Shown here: positions 1-10,581 of the stretch, in pieces
Layout: each line of letters begins with the position of its first letter
Numbering within the stretch: the stretch's first letter is position 1
Assembly (NCBI GenBank): GCA_000733355.1
Contig: JNVV01000008.1
Span: 287,244 to 351,243, forward strand
Source: Falciphora oryzae
Lineage: Eukaryota > Ascomycota > Sordariomycetes > Magnaporthales > Magnaporthaceae
Direction: 5' to 3'
Length of the DNA stretch: 64,000 nt
Notes under the pieces: generated by a model
Seen by the model: only the letters and a program-made list of their open reading frames with translations
Told to the model about the DNA's origin: nothing
Databases searched by the model: none
Program-made: the position numbers and the translations under genes

Positions 1-209
1 CGGTCGACACGGCCAGCTACGTGAGCACGCAGTACGTCACCGAGGGCAACGTCGTGCGCAAGATTCTGTGGGCCGAGGAGATCAAGTACGTGACCGAGTA
101 CGACGACACCACGACGACGGTCACGGCCCCGGGAGCCGCCAACACGGGCGCCCCCAAGGTGCGCCGGCAGCTGCGCCACCTCAGGCACCACGCCCGGCAC
201 CAGGTCTAA
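1..209 (+). CDS. 3' end of an unidentified protein (partial)
   Basis: An open frame enters from the left edge (codons start at position 3) and ends at the TAA at 207-209. About 68 residues are visible. They contain a Thr-rich stretch (DDTTTTVTAP) followed by a basic, His/Arg-rich C-terminus ending RHHARHQV. Codon use is GC-rich like the real genes downstream. I do not recognise the family. The Thr-rich segment could suit a secreted or cell-wall protein, but with the N-terminus outside the window this is only a guess. Confidence 0.55.
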   Translation, partial: VDTASYVSTQYVTEGNVVRKILWAEEIKYVTEYDDTTTTVTAPGAANTGAPKVRRQLRHLRHHARHQV

Positions 210-1683
210 ACGCGGCACACAAGGGGGAACAACAGGCGGCAGGCTTCTTGTTGTTGCCCCGGGTGGGCCGAGCCTCTCTTCAAATCTTCGATTCTTGATG
301 AGAAAATATTTTCTGCATTTGGGAGATTCAGCGTTTCTTGTTTTTTATTTTGTGATGTGCAACGGACGCTACTCCCCATATTTGGGTACTTTTTTCTCAC
401 CTTTATATGGCCATACCTAGGGTTTTGATTGTTTTTCATGTCGTGTCCTTTTTTGAGTCCCATTTATCCCCATCTCCCTTTCATCGTTCCCTCATTCTTT
501 TCCAATCCATTTCCATCAACCGTTTGATGAATGTGGATTGGGAATAGCACGAGGGAGAAGAGTCGGGATGTTTTGGGTCCCGACTTTTTCTAGGGATATT
601 GACGAGTTTTTAGGGGGTTCTGTGGAGGGGGGAAAGCAGGCATTTTGAGCGTGAAATGATGTATGTGGAAGCGAAAAGGAAAGAGGAAGAATACAAGTAA
701 AAAAAAAAAAAGATCAACAAGATACCTTCTCGTGGCATCTCGTACTTTATGTTCGTGGCTCTACCTACTGCTCTTTACATATACTCCAAGCAACTGGCAT
801 AAACAAAGAGGTGTTTGCTGGACGCGGTACGGCTTTTCTTGGCCCAGCGGCCTGATGATTTGTGTTTTATTGCGCCTCCCATCCCTGAGTCTGATGATGC
901 TGCAGTTTTTCCACATCGAGATCTCTGCTATTTGGTCAGGACATTCCCGCCCCGAGAAACGGCGCACGCAGGACATGGTGGCGTGCCGAGCTAAGTGGGC
1001 ATACTCACCGCATCGGTATTTCCTTCTTCAACACACTGGCGGCTATCGACTTGCAACCGATACACCCTTCCTTCTTGCTGACGCGCCTATCCATCACGCC
1101 CTTCACTCACTCTTCAGGTTCCTTCTCTTTCTGTTTATTCTCTGTTTATTCTCTCTGCTTTCTTAAGATCGGCACGCCCTGTGGTCTCGGCCTGGGGCTC
1201 TGGAATGCACAGCATGGCAGCCGTATATGACAACCCATTCCAACGACCGGTGGCGGCGCCCACTCTCGCCATGGCCCGGCCACGCGAATTGGGCACCCGG
1301 ACCCGGGTCTTTTGATCCTGATCAATTTCATGATCGGCTGAGGCATTGGACGTCCCCTCTCCCTGTTCCTCGCCCCATGAGTTTCCCTCTCCCCCTCCCC
1401 CTTCCTGCCCTCCTCCCTAGCCGTGGTCCGCCTCCCTCTCGTCTCTCGAGCTCCCATCACACACACACACCGACCTTATACGCTCCTTACCTGTGTAGTG
1501 TTTTCGTTTTGTCCATTGGACGGGAGAGCATCTATCGTTTGAAGCAAGTCGCTCTCTTCCCTTCTCATGCTGTCGTGAACCACTCTTTTACTCCTTTTCG
1601 ATTCAAAAAAAGGAGAGCCATCTACCACAGGTACATCGCACCGGCGGTAGGCCTCGCGTCGCGGCGGGCCTTCCCCTTCGGCA
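210..1683. other. Intergenic: 3' flank and long 5' leader region
   Basis: About 1.5 kb with no convincing gene. AT-rich 3' flank follows the partial gene. From about 1370 the + strand becomes strongly pyrimidine-rich (CT tracts and a short CA repeat near 1461-1470), typical of promoter and 5'UTR DNA ahead of a filamentous-fungal gene. Open frames here are low complexity and have no family resemblance. Confidence 0.5.
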
Positions 1684-4600
1684 ATGCAGTCACCGGCGCG
1701 CGCAGGCCCCGAGAACAGGGGCCAACAGGCCGCAGCCGCCTCGGACGCCGCGACAACAACTTCCCCTCTGAGCCTCGGCGTCATCATTGGCATCGTCGTC
1801 GGCGCCACGCTCCTCATCTCTATCGCGCTGGGCTTCGCGTGCGTCTGGGCCTCGCGGCGGCGGTCGGCGCGGCTACAGCGCGTCGCCCTGGCCAGCCAGC
1901 AGGGCGAGCTGGCCTTCATCGACAACGGCGACGCGTTCAGCATCAACGGGCCCGGCGGCTCTCCCCGGAAGCTGCGCAAGCGCGGCGGGTCCGTCGGCGG
2001 CAGCCCCGAGAGGATCTCGTCGCCCGTCAGGCGCGTGTCCCTGGCCCCCGTGCTGCCGCCCATCTTCTCGTCCTCGTCGTCGTCCTCGCGCCGGACGTCC
2101 TTCAACTGGTTCGGGCTCGGCAGCAGCAGCGGCGGCGGCGGGTCCGAGAAGGACCGTCGCGGGAGCGAGACCAGCCCCCATAGGCGCAACTCCAACTGGA
2201 TCGACGAGGACGCCATCCACGGACCGAAGATGAAGAAGCAGAGCGGCAGTGGTGGCAAGAAGTCGCTCCGTGACTCGTGGCCGCTCAAGATAATGGCGCC
2301 GCCGACGCTGCCGCGGCTGAACCTCCCCGGGCTCCCGCTGTACAGCCACCAGCAGACTGAAGATGCCTTGGTGATCAGCGGCCCTCGTGAGGACTCCACG
2401 GAGGCGGTCCCGATCCGCAAGCTGCCGCCGCCCCCGCGACCGGTCCTGGTCATTCCAAACTGCCCGGCACCCCGACGGTCCCCTCCACGCCCATTCATCT
2501 ATGAGGAGGTCGGGCAGGGGAGGCCTGTCATGAGTGGCGGCGACGGTGGCAGCAGTGCGAGACGCCCTTCGACGGCACGTGGCCGGAAGCCCTCGACAGA
2601 CTCGACCCTCGCCGAGATCCTGCAGTCGACCGAGCGCCGGCTGCAGGAAGGCACCATGACGGGCGTCGCGCGGCGGAACCGCCTGGCCGCGTCTCCGACC
2701 AAACGCGGAGAGAACAGCAGCCGGGAGAACCTCATGGCGCGCACCATGACCTCTAGAACCGCTGGGGCGTTTGACTTTATCGACGACGAGGACGACGACG
2801 TGCCCCTGAGCCAGCTGGTGGCAAACCGTAACCAGACGCCAAGCCCGTCAAAGTCTGCAGGACTGTTGCCTGTCATCCAGGCCAGTCCGGGCCACATCCG
2901 GAACACCTCCGAGGTGTCAGATGTCTCGGAGCCGGACAGCATGTTTGGCGACACCACCACCACCGACATCGTGTATGAGGCAACGGTTGTGGCAACACGC
3001 CTGACCAGCCCGAGCCGGAGCCCCTCGGGGGCGTCGGTCAGGGTGGTCGACTCGCCCTCGACCGCCAGCTCCAAGTCGCTTTCCACCTTATATAGCGAGG
3101 ACGAGGCGGCGCAGGACAACAGCACGCAGGCGACCAGCCTCCCGTCCTCCAGGGCAGAGGACATGCACAGCTTCTCGACAGCCAAGGACGCCGCAACCCC
3201 CGACCCCTTCGTCACGTTCCCCGGCACGCCCACATCCGTCCGCGGCACGCCGATAAGGCTTTCTCTTTCGGGAGGTCGAGTTGTCGACTCTGCCGGGTCG
3301 GGGAAGCTGATACTGAACCGGCCCCCAAAGCTGAGGAAGAGTGCGACGGGCGAGTCGTCGCCCACACCGGTCCAGCGTCGGAGCAACGCCGAGAGGACTC
3401 TGTACTCGACCTCTCCGGACGGGCAGACCGAGATCCTGACCAGCAGCCCTTCGCGGACATCAGACAAGAGCCGCCAGGAGGTCCAGCAGCTGCTGGAGAC
3501 TCCCAGCCTCCGCACCAGGATGCGGTCGGGCGTATTCCCGGCGCCCCTGCTCCTCCCCTCACATTCGCCCGAAGAGGGAGAGCGGGAGTTGACCGACGAA
3601 GGTCTTCCGCCAATCAGGCCATCTGTCATGGTCACCAGCCCTAGCACGGCAAACACAACGCCCAGCTTTCTGTTTGGCAGGAGTAGAGATTATGAACTGG
3701 AGAGCCCGACTGCGAGGAGAGTCGTGCCGCCGCCCCACGGGCTGCGCGCAGACATGGAGCGTTGCAGCTCTCCGACGCTGGGAGAAGAGGACGACTTTGT
3801 ATCGGTGGTGACGCCGAGCCCCACCTCCAGCCCGGCCCTGAGCCAAAAGGGGAGCTTCTCGCCCAGCCCGAGCGTCAGGTACATCAACTCCGCCATGGAG
3901 GCACGCCGGGTCCGAGGCGGCAAGAGGGTCGTGTCGACGGCGTCGTCAATATACTCACAGTATATGGACGACCCTGGCAGATCAGCCAGTCCCGACAAGA
4001 CGCCAGTCATCACGGCGCGGCAGTCGCTTCCACCCTGTCCGCCTCCTCTCCCGCCTGCTGTGATGGTCGTTACCCCTGATGAGCCCGAGGTGGTGAACGA
4101 CGCAGCCGTGGCCGCAAACGACGGTCTGATTCTCTCGACGTCGGCAGGCACGCCAAAGGCGCTGCGCCGAGAGAAGAAAGGTTTGCTCACTGTAGGAGGC
4201 GGCGGTGTCGGGCTTGGCGGGACGGGAGAGAAGTATCTCGTTACAAGCACCATCGCGGAGCTGCGCCGGATGAACAGCCAGGTGAGCAACTACAGCACCA
4301 TGTCGTCGCAGCCAGGCGGCGGCGGCCACGCTCCTGAGAGCCCGACAATACCACAACTCCGTGGCGGCGGCTTCAGCCCGTCGGCCAAGCCGGTCGGGGC
4401 TAAGAACTACCTTGCTCTCGGCACCATCAGCCAGGAAGAGGCCGATGGGGACAGGGACTATGCCAATAGTGACGGCAGCGTCTCGACGGCGACACGACAC
4501 GTCAACGGGACTCGGTTATCGTCAGCAGAACCCCCGAGCACGCACAAGTGCCCCTTGGCCATTTGGACCGGGTGCACGTGCAACCGCTCCGAATCTTCAG

Positions 4601-4998
4601 CCATGGCGGGCTTGACGGAGGAAGACCAGCGGTTCATGGACCTGAAGATGCCCAAGGTCGACTTTGACCGCTTCTCGGCGGGCTTCATCCCCGAGGTCTC
4701 GGAGCGGTTCCTGGCCGAGTTCGGCGGCGCCAGCGCCGCAGAGAGCGGAGTATTTGGTAGTGACGTCCAGCTCGAGACGCCGCCGAGGCGGTTCATGAAC
4801 CAGAGCGAGGGCGGTGACGGTGGCAGCAGTGGCGGGTATCGCCATGGCCGCCGCACCAGCACTCTGGGCGTCGAGATCAGCCCCGACAGACACAGCGTTG
4901 ACAGTTTGGGTCTGTATGACAACGATGGATTCCTGATCAACTCACCCGAGAGGACACATGCCACTGGGGCTATGCGGCCTCGGGGGCTCAGGATCTGA
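1684..4998 (+). CDS. Single-span membrane protein with ~1050-residue disordered cytoplasmic tail
   Basis: One uninterrupted frame of 1104 codons, ATG at 1684, TGA at 4996-4998. Residues 1-30 are Ala/Ser/Thr-rich with no signal peptide. Residues ~31-55 form one hydrophobic helix (core GVIIGIVVGATLLISIALGF), followed by the basic stop-transfer sequence WASRRRSARLQR. This predicts a short outside N-terminus and an inside C-terminus. The remaining ~1050 residues are Ser/Pro/Thr/Arg-rich and look intrinsically disordered, with many SP/TP sites. I see no enzymatic domain. The arrangement of a short Ser/Thr ectodomain, one helix and a long tail recalls fungal wall-stress-sensor-like proteins, but there is no WSC or other named domain, so function is unknown. 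A missed upstream exon carrying a signal peptide is possible. Confidence 0.8.
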   Translation: MQSPARAGPENRGQQAAAASDAATTTSPLSLGVIIGIVVGATLLISIALGFACVWASRRRSARLQRVALASQQGELAFIDNGDAFSINGPGGSPRKLRKRGGSVGGSPERISSPVRRVSLAPVLPPIFSSSSSSSRRTSFNWFGLGSSSGGGGSEKDRRGSETSPHRRNSNWIDEDAIHGPKMKKQSGSGGKKSLRDSWPLKIMAPPTLPRLNLPGLPLYSHQQTEDALVISGPREDSTEAVPIRKLPPPPRPVLVIPNCPAPRRSPPRPFIYEEVGQGRPVMSGGDGGSSARRPSTARGRKPSTDSTLAEILQSTERRLQEGTMTGVARRNRLAASPTKRGENSSRENLMARTMTSRTAGAFDFIDDEDDDVPLSQLVANRNQTPSPSKSAGLLPVIQASPGHIRNTSEVSDVSEPDSMFGDTTTTDIVYEATVVATRLTSPSRSPSGASVRVVDSPSTASSKSLSTLYSEDEAAQDNSTQATSLPSSRAEDMHSFSTAKDAATPDPFVTFPGTPTSVRGTPIRLSLSGGRVVDSAGSGKLILNRPPKLRKSATGESSPTPVQRRSNAERTLYSTSPDGQTEILTSSPSRTSDKSRQEVQQLLETPSLRTRMRSGVFPAPLLLPSHSPEEGERELTDEGLPPIRPSVMVTSPSTANTTPSFLFGRSRDYELESPTARRVVPPPHGLRADMERCSSPTLGEEDDFVSVVTPSPTSSPALSQKGSFSPSPSVRYINSAMEARRVRGGKRVVSTASSIYSQYMDDPGRSASPDKTPVITARQSLPPCPPPLPPAVMVVTPDEPEVVNDAAVAANDGLILSTSAGTPKALRREKKGLLTVGGGGVGLGGTGEKYLVTSTIAELRRMNSQVSNYSTMSSQPGGGGHAPESPTIPQLRGGGFSPSAKPVGAKNYLALGTISQEEADGDRDYANSDGSVSTATRHVNGTRLSSAEPPSTHKCPLAIWTGCTCNRSESSAMAGLTEEDQRFMDLKMPKVDFDRFSAGFIPEVSERFLAEFGGASAAESGVFGSDVQLETPPRRFMNQSEGGDGGSSGGYRHGRRTSTLGVEISPDRHSVDSLGLYDNDGFLINSPERTHATGAMRPRGLRI

Positions 4999-5745
4999 CG
5001 GCAGCGGGGACTGTGATAGATTGAATGGCTTCTTGTCACTTACCCATTTTCCTCGAACACTGAATCTTTTTATCCATCCTTCAAAGTTGACCTCCATGAA
5101 ACGGCTTTGGGACTTCCTGTTGATATCTTTCCGCCGCCATCGTCGCCAGTATTGGGTGGGACAGTCGACTGTGTTTCTTATTTCTTTCGTCTTGCTTCAT
5201 CAGCATCATTTGCTGGTTCTTGTTTTTGGTTACATCTTCGATACTGTCTAATCTGATTCTGAGTGGTCGCCTGGTAACTGATCACAATCATGAAGCCGCT
5301 TCTCGCGAGACTCATCTCTGACTGTAGCTGAGTTGGCGATGTTCGTGTGATGGAATCGGTGTGGTTTGTGAAGTTGGTGTTCTTTGGTACAGTGTGACGG
5401 GAGGCAGAAAGGGAAGGATTTGGAGGTTTTATTGCTTTGAAAGAGGCAGTTGCACAGTATATCAACTGTGTAACGGAGGCAAGATGCAACTCCGTGGAGG
5501 GGCCCATGACAGCTGTGGAACTGGGCATTCAGCCGTTCAGCCTTCCCTCGTTACATCTTGTCGGTCATATAGAACGCATACATAAACTTGCTTCATCCCA
5601 ACTCGACCCTGGGTCAACCTGGCTGCGGGTAGGCTGCTACCCACCTACCTACCTCTCCAGGCACGAGCACAATCCTGCGCTTGCGCGGTAGGTAGGACGC
5701 AACCAGTCCCTCTAGGTAAGACGCAACCTTGGGCAGCAGCCCAGG
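4999..5745. other. Intergenic, 3'UTR and promoter
   Basis: About 750 bp between two same-strand genes. It contains AT-richer 3'UTR-like DNA up to ~5260, then promoter DNA. A local repetition of ACCTACCTACCT and GGTAGGTAGGACGC-type motifs lies at ~5640-5730, just upstream of the GH18 start codon. No gene seen. Confidence 0.5.
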
Positions 5746-6855
5746 ATGGCGCCCGTTCCGCGGCCCGAGCTGCCGCGCATCATCACCTACTACCAGACGC
5801 ATCACACCCCCGATGGCCGCCCCATCTCGGTGCTCCCGCTGCTGACGGAGCCCGGCATCTCGGTCACGCACGTGATCGTCGCCGCCATCCACCTCAACGC
5901 CGACGCGGCCGCCATGACGCTCAACGACCACCACCCGGACCACCCGCGCTTCGAGACGCTGTGGGCCGAGATGCGCGTCCTGCAGGCCTCGGGCGTGCGC
6001 GTGCTCGGCATGCTCGGCGGCGCCGCCCGCGGCTCCTTCGCTAGGCTCGACGGCAGCCCGGCCCAGTTCGAGGCCTACTACACGCCCCTGCGCGACCTGG
6101 TGCGCAACCGCGGCCTCGACGGCCTCGACCTCGACGTCGAGGAGGAGATGTCCCTGGCCGGCGTCGTGCGCCTCATCGACCGCCTGCGCGCCGACTTCGA
6201 CCGGGACTTCATCATCACCCTGGCCCCCGTCGCGTCGGCCCTGCTCGGCGACGGCGACCCGCGCCGCAACCTGAGCGGCTTCGGCTACGACGCCCTGCAC
6301 GATATACGGGGCCACGAGGTCAGCTGGCTCAACACGCAGTTCTACTGCGGCTGGGGCGACTGCAGCTCCCCGCACATGTACAACGCGACCGTGGCCCGCG
6401 GCGTCTGGCCCGCCGAGAAGATTGTCGTCGGGCTCATAACAAACCCGGCCAGCGGCGACGGCTGGACGCCCTGGGAGCCGCTGATGTACGTGCTCCCGCT
6501 CCTGGCCGGCCACCACGCCCGCTTCGGAGGTGTTATGGGCTGGGAGTACTTCAACAGCCTGCCCGGGGGCGAGGACCGGCCCTGGGAGTGGGCCATGTTC
6601 ATGACGGCGCTCCTGAGGGGCGAGCGCGCCGTCGCGGACGGGGAGCAGCCCGTGCTCAAGGCCATCGAGAGCGAGGCGCAGAAGGAACAGGTCGAGTTGG
6701 AGAAGAAGAAAAAGGAGGAGGAGAAGGAGAAGAAGAGTGCGGAGGCGAAAGGCGCGCAGCAGCCCCCACACGAAGTCGACGACAAAGAAGGCCCTGAGGC
6801 TCCCACCCCTGGAGATTTCGAGTACTATTCGGATGGGCAGAGGGATTCCGACTGA
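5746..6855 (+). CDS. Glycoside hydrolase family 18 (chitinase-like), no signal peptide
   Basis: A 369-codon intronless gene. The GH18 signature DGLDLDVE is at residues 125-132. It matches the family pattern DxxDxDxE, so the catalytic acid Glu132 and supporting Asp residues are intact. The barrel continues with ITLAPVAS, a QFY-type segment (NTQFYCGW) and the C-terminal GVMGWEYF, the usual substrate-pocket Trp strand. There is no N-terminal signal peptide or membrane segment, so the protein is predicted to be cytosolic. That is unusual for a chitin-degrading enzyme. The last ~70 residues are a Lys/Glu-rich coiled-coil-like tail (about 305-330), then an acidic end, and are not part of the GH18 fold. 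Family activity would be hydrolysis of chitin or GlcNAc-beta-1,4 linkages. An endo-N-acetylglucosaminidase-type substrate is an alternative I cannot separate. Confidence 0.88.
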   Translation: MAPVPRPELPRIITYYQTHHTPDGRPISVLPLLTEPGISVTHVIVAAIHLNADAAAMTLNDHHPDHPRFETLWAEMRVLQASGVRVLGMLGGAARGSFARLDGSPAQFEAYYTPLRDLVRNRGLDGLDLDVEEEMSLAGVVRLIDRLRADFDRDFIITLAPVASALLGDGDPRRNLSGFGYDALHDIRGHEVSWLNTQFYCGWGDCSSPHMYNATVARGVWPAEKIVVGLITNPASGDGWTPWEPLMYVLPLLAGHHARFGGVMGWEYFNSLPGGEDRPWEWAMFMTALLRGERAVADGEQPVLKAIESEAQKEQVELEKKKKEEEKEKKSAEAKGAQQPPHEVDDKEGPEAPTPGDFEYYSDGQRDSD

Positions 6856-7506
6856 TTACACTGCCGACAACGACTGCCGCTGGGCGTCCTATCGCCTCCG
6901 CGAAATGTGCCCCTTTACAGCCCCAAGATACACCAGTGCCCCCACAAGCCGCGGATCTCAGTTGCTCGCGCCAGATAGATACACTCCTCATACCGGCCAC
7001 AATGATGGCACCAGCCTGTTGCTCACACACGGGGTTACCAGCGTCCATCATCCAAGCCTCGAAGGCTTCCTCTGCCACCCCTGGACCACACCCCCCTGAT
7101 ATTTTCGGGTTATTTTCCTCTGCGTTTCTCACCGCTGCTCGATACAAGGCTTATTAGACTCCTTGCGTTGCTTACAAGAAACCGGGAAGGAGACGGGCGT
7201 TTGGTTACGGGCTTGTGTCCCCGTCGTTGAAACTACGCAATGGTAGCGTTTGATTTCTGGGTATACACAAAAGAAAATAGAGAGAAAAAAATTAACGATG
7301 AAACTTCTCTTCCGGACGTACCAACACCAAGTTCCGAGATCTCCGATTGCCGAGGCTCGAGGGCAGTGTGGGTGATGGTGGTGCCAAATCCCGCCACCCT
7401 CTCTTTTATTCCGTCCTGCATGATGAGTCAGTAAGGATGACTGTCGCAAAATAAGACGGCGTTGTTTTTCTCCAACAGATCGAAAAAAGATTACAAAACC
7501 GACAAC

Positions 7507-7524
7507 AAAAAAAAAAAAAAAAAA
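7507..7524 (+). repeat. A18 homopolymer
   Basis: Eighteen consecutive A residues in intergenic DNA. I see no coding frame or element boundary next to it. Confidence 0.9.
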
Positions 7525-10325
7525 GGCCACGACCGGTGAAGAGAACTCTGATAGAGAGCAAGGTACGAGGTGAGCCCCGCCATAGGGCCATCGGGCGCAC
7601 AGCGTCCCCATTCACTTTTGCGACGGGCCACTGGGATTGGGGGTGGCTAGTCTGCTGCCGCGGATCGTCAAAAGGCCCTAGGTCTAGACCCTCCAGGCAG
7701 ACAGGGTGCCTTCTAACGGGATTCGGCCTCTGAGTGGTCAGGCAGCTACGAGAGAAAAAGCGTCCTTTTGATAGGGTCCGCGGGCCGGTGGCGAGTTTTG
7801 GCACGTTTCGGGCCTGCAGGCCATTATTTTTGGTGTTGCGACCGACGGACGCCCTTTGGAGCCTTGTGTCGAGGAGGCTGTGCTGCCTTTTTTTGACGAG
7901 TTTACTTGTCACATGGGACGGATATCTTTGGAATCAGGAATATTTTTGGCTGTTGGTCTGGTGGGTCGTGGTTGTCAGCCGGACATGGAATTCCATTTCT
8001 TTTTACTGCTACCTTGTTTTTTTGGCCTCAGTTCGCAGCCTTTGTACTCTTGTATATTTCTTTGTATCTCGGGCATCGCCGTCGAAACAGTGCGGATGGG
8101 GGACGGAGCCGGAGTCAAGCCTGACTTTGCAACACGTATCATCAATAATAGCACATTCAACCCGAGCTTGAGCTCCCCGGCTGATGTGGCGTCGAGATGT
8201 CCCGGGCGTTCCGGCTAGTCGCGGAGCTACCAGGCCCCAGCAAGCCACCCACAGAGCCGCACCTGTTGCGGATGCGTATTCTCTAAGCCAAGACCATGGC
8301 GAGGTACTAACACGCGTAAAGCCCATAATATAGGTTAGTACTGGTGGTGGAACTTGCATAGAGCGTATAGCGTTAATTTCCCCCTTGTGCGTGTTCTCAC
8401 AGATGCAGTGCTATCTTCTAACCCCTCTTGAATTGCCGCATCTAGCCTGATATCTCGCTGCTGGGCCTCAGCCCTACTGGGCACTAGACGCTCTCTGGAA
8501 CCTGTTTCACGGGCGTTACTGATCTACGAGGAGCATATCTGGTGCCTTTGTGCTACGCTAAGTCCAGCCGACCTAGGGGCCGATGCATGTAGCTGCTTCT
8601 GTAGATAGGTATCGATACCCTCGAACACAGCAAGAGAGGGTGGAAAATCAGCTGACCTCGAGGCTTCTGCTTGGCCGGCTCTTGTTCAGGTTCCACCGCA
8701 GCAGAACCCAAGCGAACCCGCGTATCCGCGCCAACCCCTCTGAACACCTACCTAAGTAGGGCTGCAGTCATATCGTCTGCGCCGAGTTGCTAAGACATTT
8801 TGTCTAGCCCTATGTAGGGCTCGGCTGGGCCCAACAATAACCCAAGGCGCCTTCTCGGGCCTAGCTCCGCGTTGCACAACCAGTGCCAAGTTGTTATGAT
8901 GATGTCACTTCTGCAGCCTGCTGCCCAGTGCTCCCCATGGAAATCCGTCGTGGGGGGTGTTGTGTTATCATGCATATGGATGGGATCACGGTGCAAGCTA
9001 AGCTGGCGGAGCAAGTAAAAAAGGGCCGTTTTCGTTGTTATTGATTACTGATGATTCCTCACAGAAGGCATTACCATGACAGTTCCAGACGGCTCAGCCT
9101 TACAAAACAGACTGCTGTACGACTTGTCGAGAACCTTGGCGAACGTTCTAGCAGCAAACATAACCCGTTACGTCGGCGCCAAGTCGCCCCTTTGGGAAAG
9201 ATGCATATCGCCGGCCCGTTGCTGTTGAGGCATCACCGTCCTAAACCGACCTAGAGAGCCGCACGATGCAGTGTAGCAGCGGCGGTTTCCAAGTCCGAGC
9301 GGGCCGGCCAGGAGGCCAAGAGTTCTGAGTGTTTGCCAAAGTAGGAAGCTCGTACGCGTCACGCCCGGCGAAATAAATGCAGAGGACGAGTGCACCGCGT
9401 GGGATTTGGAACGCAACCCGCAAAGCACAGCCCGTTTCACCACACCAAGATGCATGCAGTATCATTAATCTTCCTCCATGGTTGGTGGCCAGTGTGGGGG
9501 CCAGTCTCATGAGATATGCATGGCAAGATAGAGATGGACGTCGTGTATGTGTGCTGTGTGTAGCTCCGAGCCATGCAACACCAGGATGGAGGTTTCCCGC
9601 ACCAGCAAGTTCCGGTGACCCTGAACCGAGGTAGGCAGAAATCGAAAAATGCCTGCGCCGTCCACGCCAGTTATTGCGTCGGACCACCACGCCCCGAGCC
9701 GACTGATGAAGCCCGCCCTAATTCCTTCCATGCGTCCGCACGGCGCGCCGTTGCGACCACCGCGTGTGGGGAACGATCCGAGCGAGTCTGCCCGAGGGAC
9801 GGGCCCTTTGTACGACGGACCGGGCGGAGTAAGGCTGGATGGATGAACCTATGGGGACGCTGCGGCCTCGGTGGACTTAGACTGTATGGTTTATTACGCG
9901 GTCCGCATCTTGTATGGCTATCTAGTTAGGCATCTCTCCAAGGCAGAGGCAGGGCCCAACTACCGTTCTTGCGCCGCATGGGGGGGCTTTGCCCCGGCCC
10001 CCAGATTGATTCCCATGCCATGGTTCAAACGTGTGCCGCCGTCGGTCGGTCGAGGCCCAAAGTTGGGGGCCGAGCCGTTGGAAAAGAGCAAGCAAGCGGG
10101 AGCGAGTGCGACAGGGGAAAAGCCACGTGGAAGAGGCCCCCAAAACCCCAGAGAGCGGCAGTGCTAATCGTAATCACAACACCAATACGGCGTAGCTGGG
10201 TAGGCTAGATGGGGTGCAAGCATCTGCGTAGGGCTGTTCCGGCCTAGCCACCCCAGGCAGCAATCTTCTCACACAGAGAGACCGAGCAGAAAAAAAAAAC
10301 GTGGCTACGGGCATCAGTCAGACGG

Positions 10326-10366
10326 NNNNNNNNNNNNNNNNNNNNNNNNNNNNNNNNNNNNNNNNN
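10326..10366. other. Assembly gap (41 N)
   Basis: Forty-one N between contigs, in intergenic DNA upstream of the 3' end of the minus-strand Rossmann gene. The flanks share only the 5-base string GACGG (left end and right start), too short to show that the gap is spurious. Confidence 0.98.
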
Positions 10367-10581
10367 GACGGGTGGGCGCCTCTTGGCAGCAGCAGCACGC
10401 GTTCCCTCCTGCGGCCATCTCAGCATCTTCAGGGAGGGCCGGCTAGCAATCAGACGGGCTCGGATCGTGGCAATGGATGGCTGGGGGCGAAAAGATGCAA
10501 GGATGCATTGGACAAGACAATACCGTAAAAACCTGCTTTTCATTATTGTATCAAAGGGGGAAATAACAAACAGCTACAACT

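Larger units (their letters stand above)
6856..10581. other. 3.7 kb without a supported gene
   Basis: Read on both strands. There is no open frame with recognisable family content and no tRNA or 5S pattern. It contains an A18 tract (7507-7524), many short stop-interrupted frames and an assembly gap (10326-10366). GC is moderate and composition looks like ordinary fungal intergenic DNA. A lost or very short gene, or a non-coding RNA, cannot be excluded by eye. Confidence 0.4.

Noticed and set aside
663..1166. 167-codon frame upstream of the membrane protein
   Set aside because: Lys-run start from an A12 tract and no family content; no splice path into the downstream gene that I can support.
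2499..3656. 385-codon antisense frame within the disordered-tail membrane protein gene
   Set aside because: Low-complexity Ser-rich shadow with no recognisable motif.
5614..6771. 385-codon frame antisense to GH18
   Set aside because: Leu/Val/Arg/His-rich shadow; GH18 active-site motif is on the + strand.
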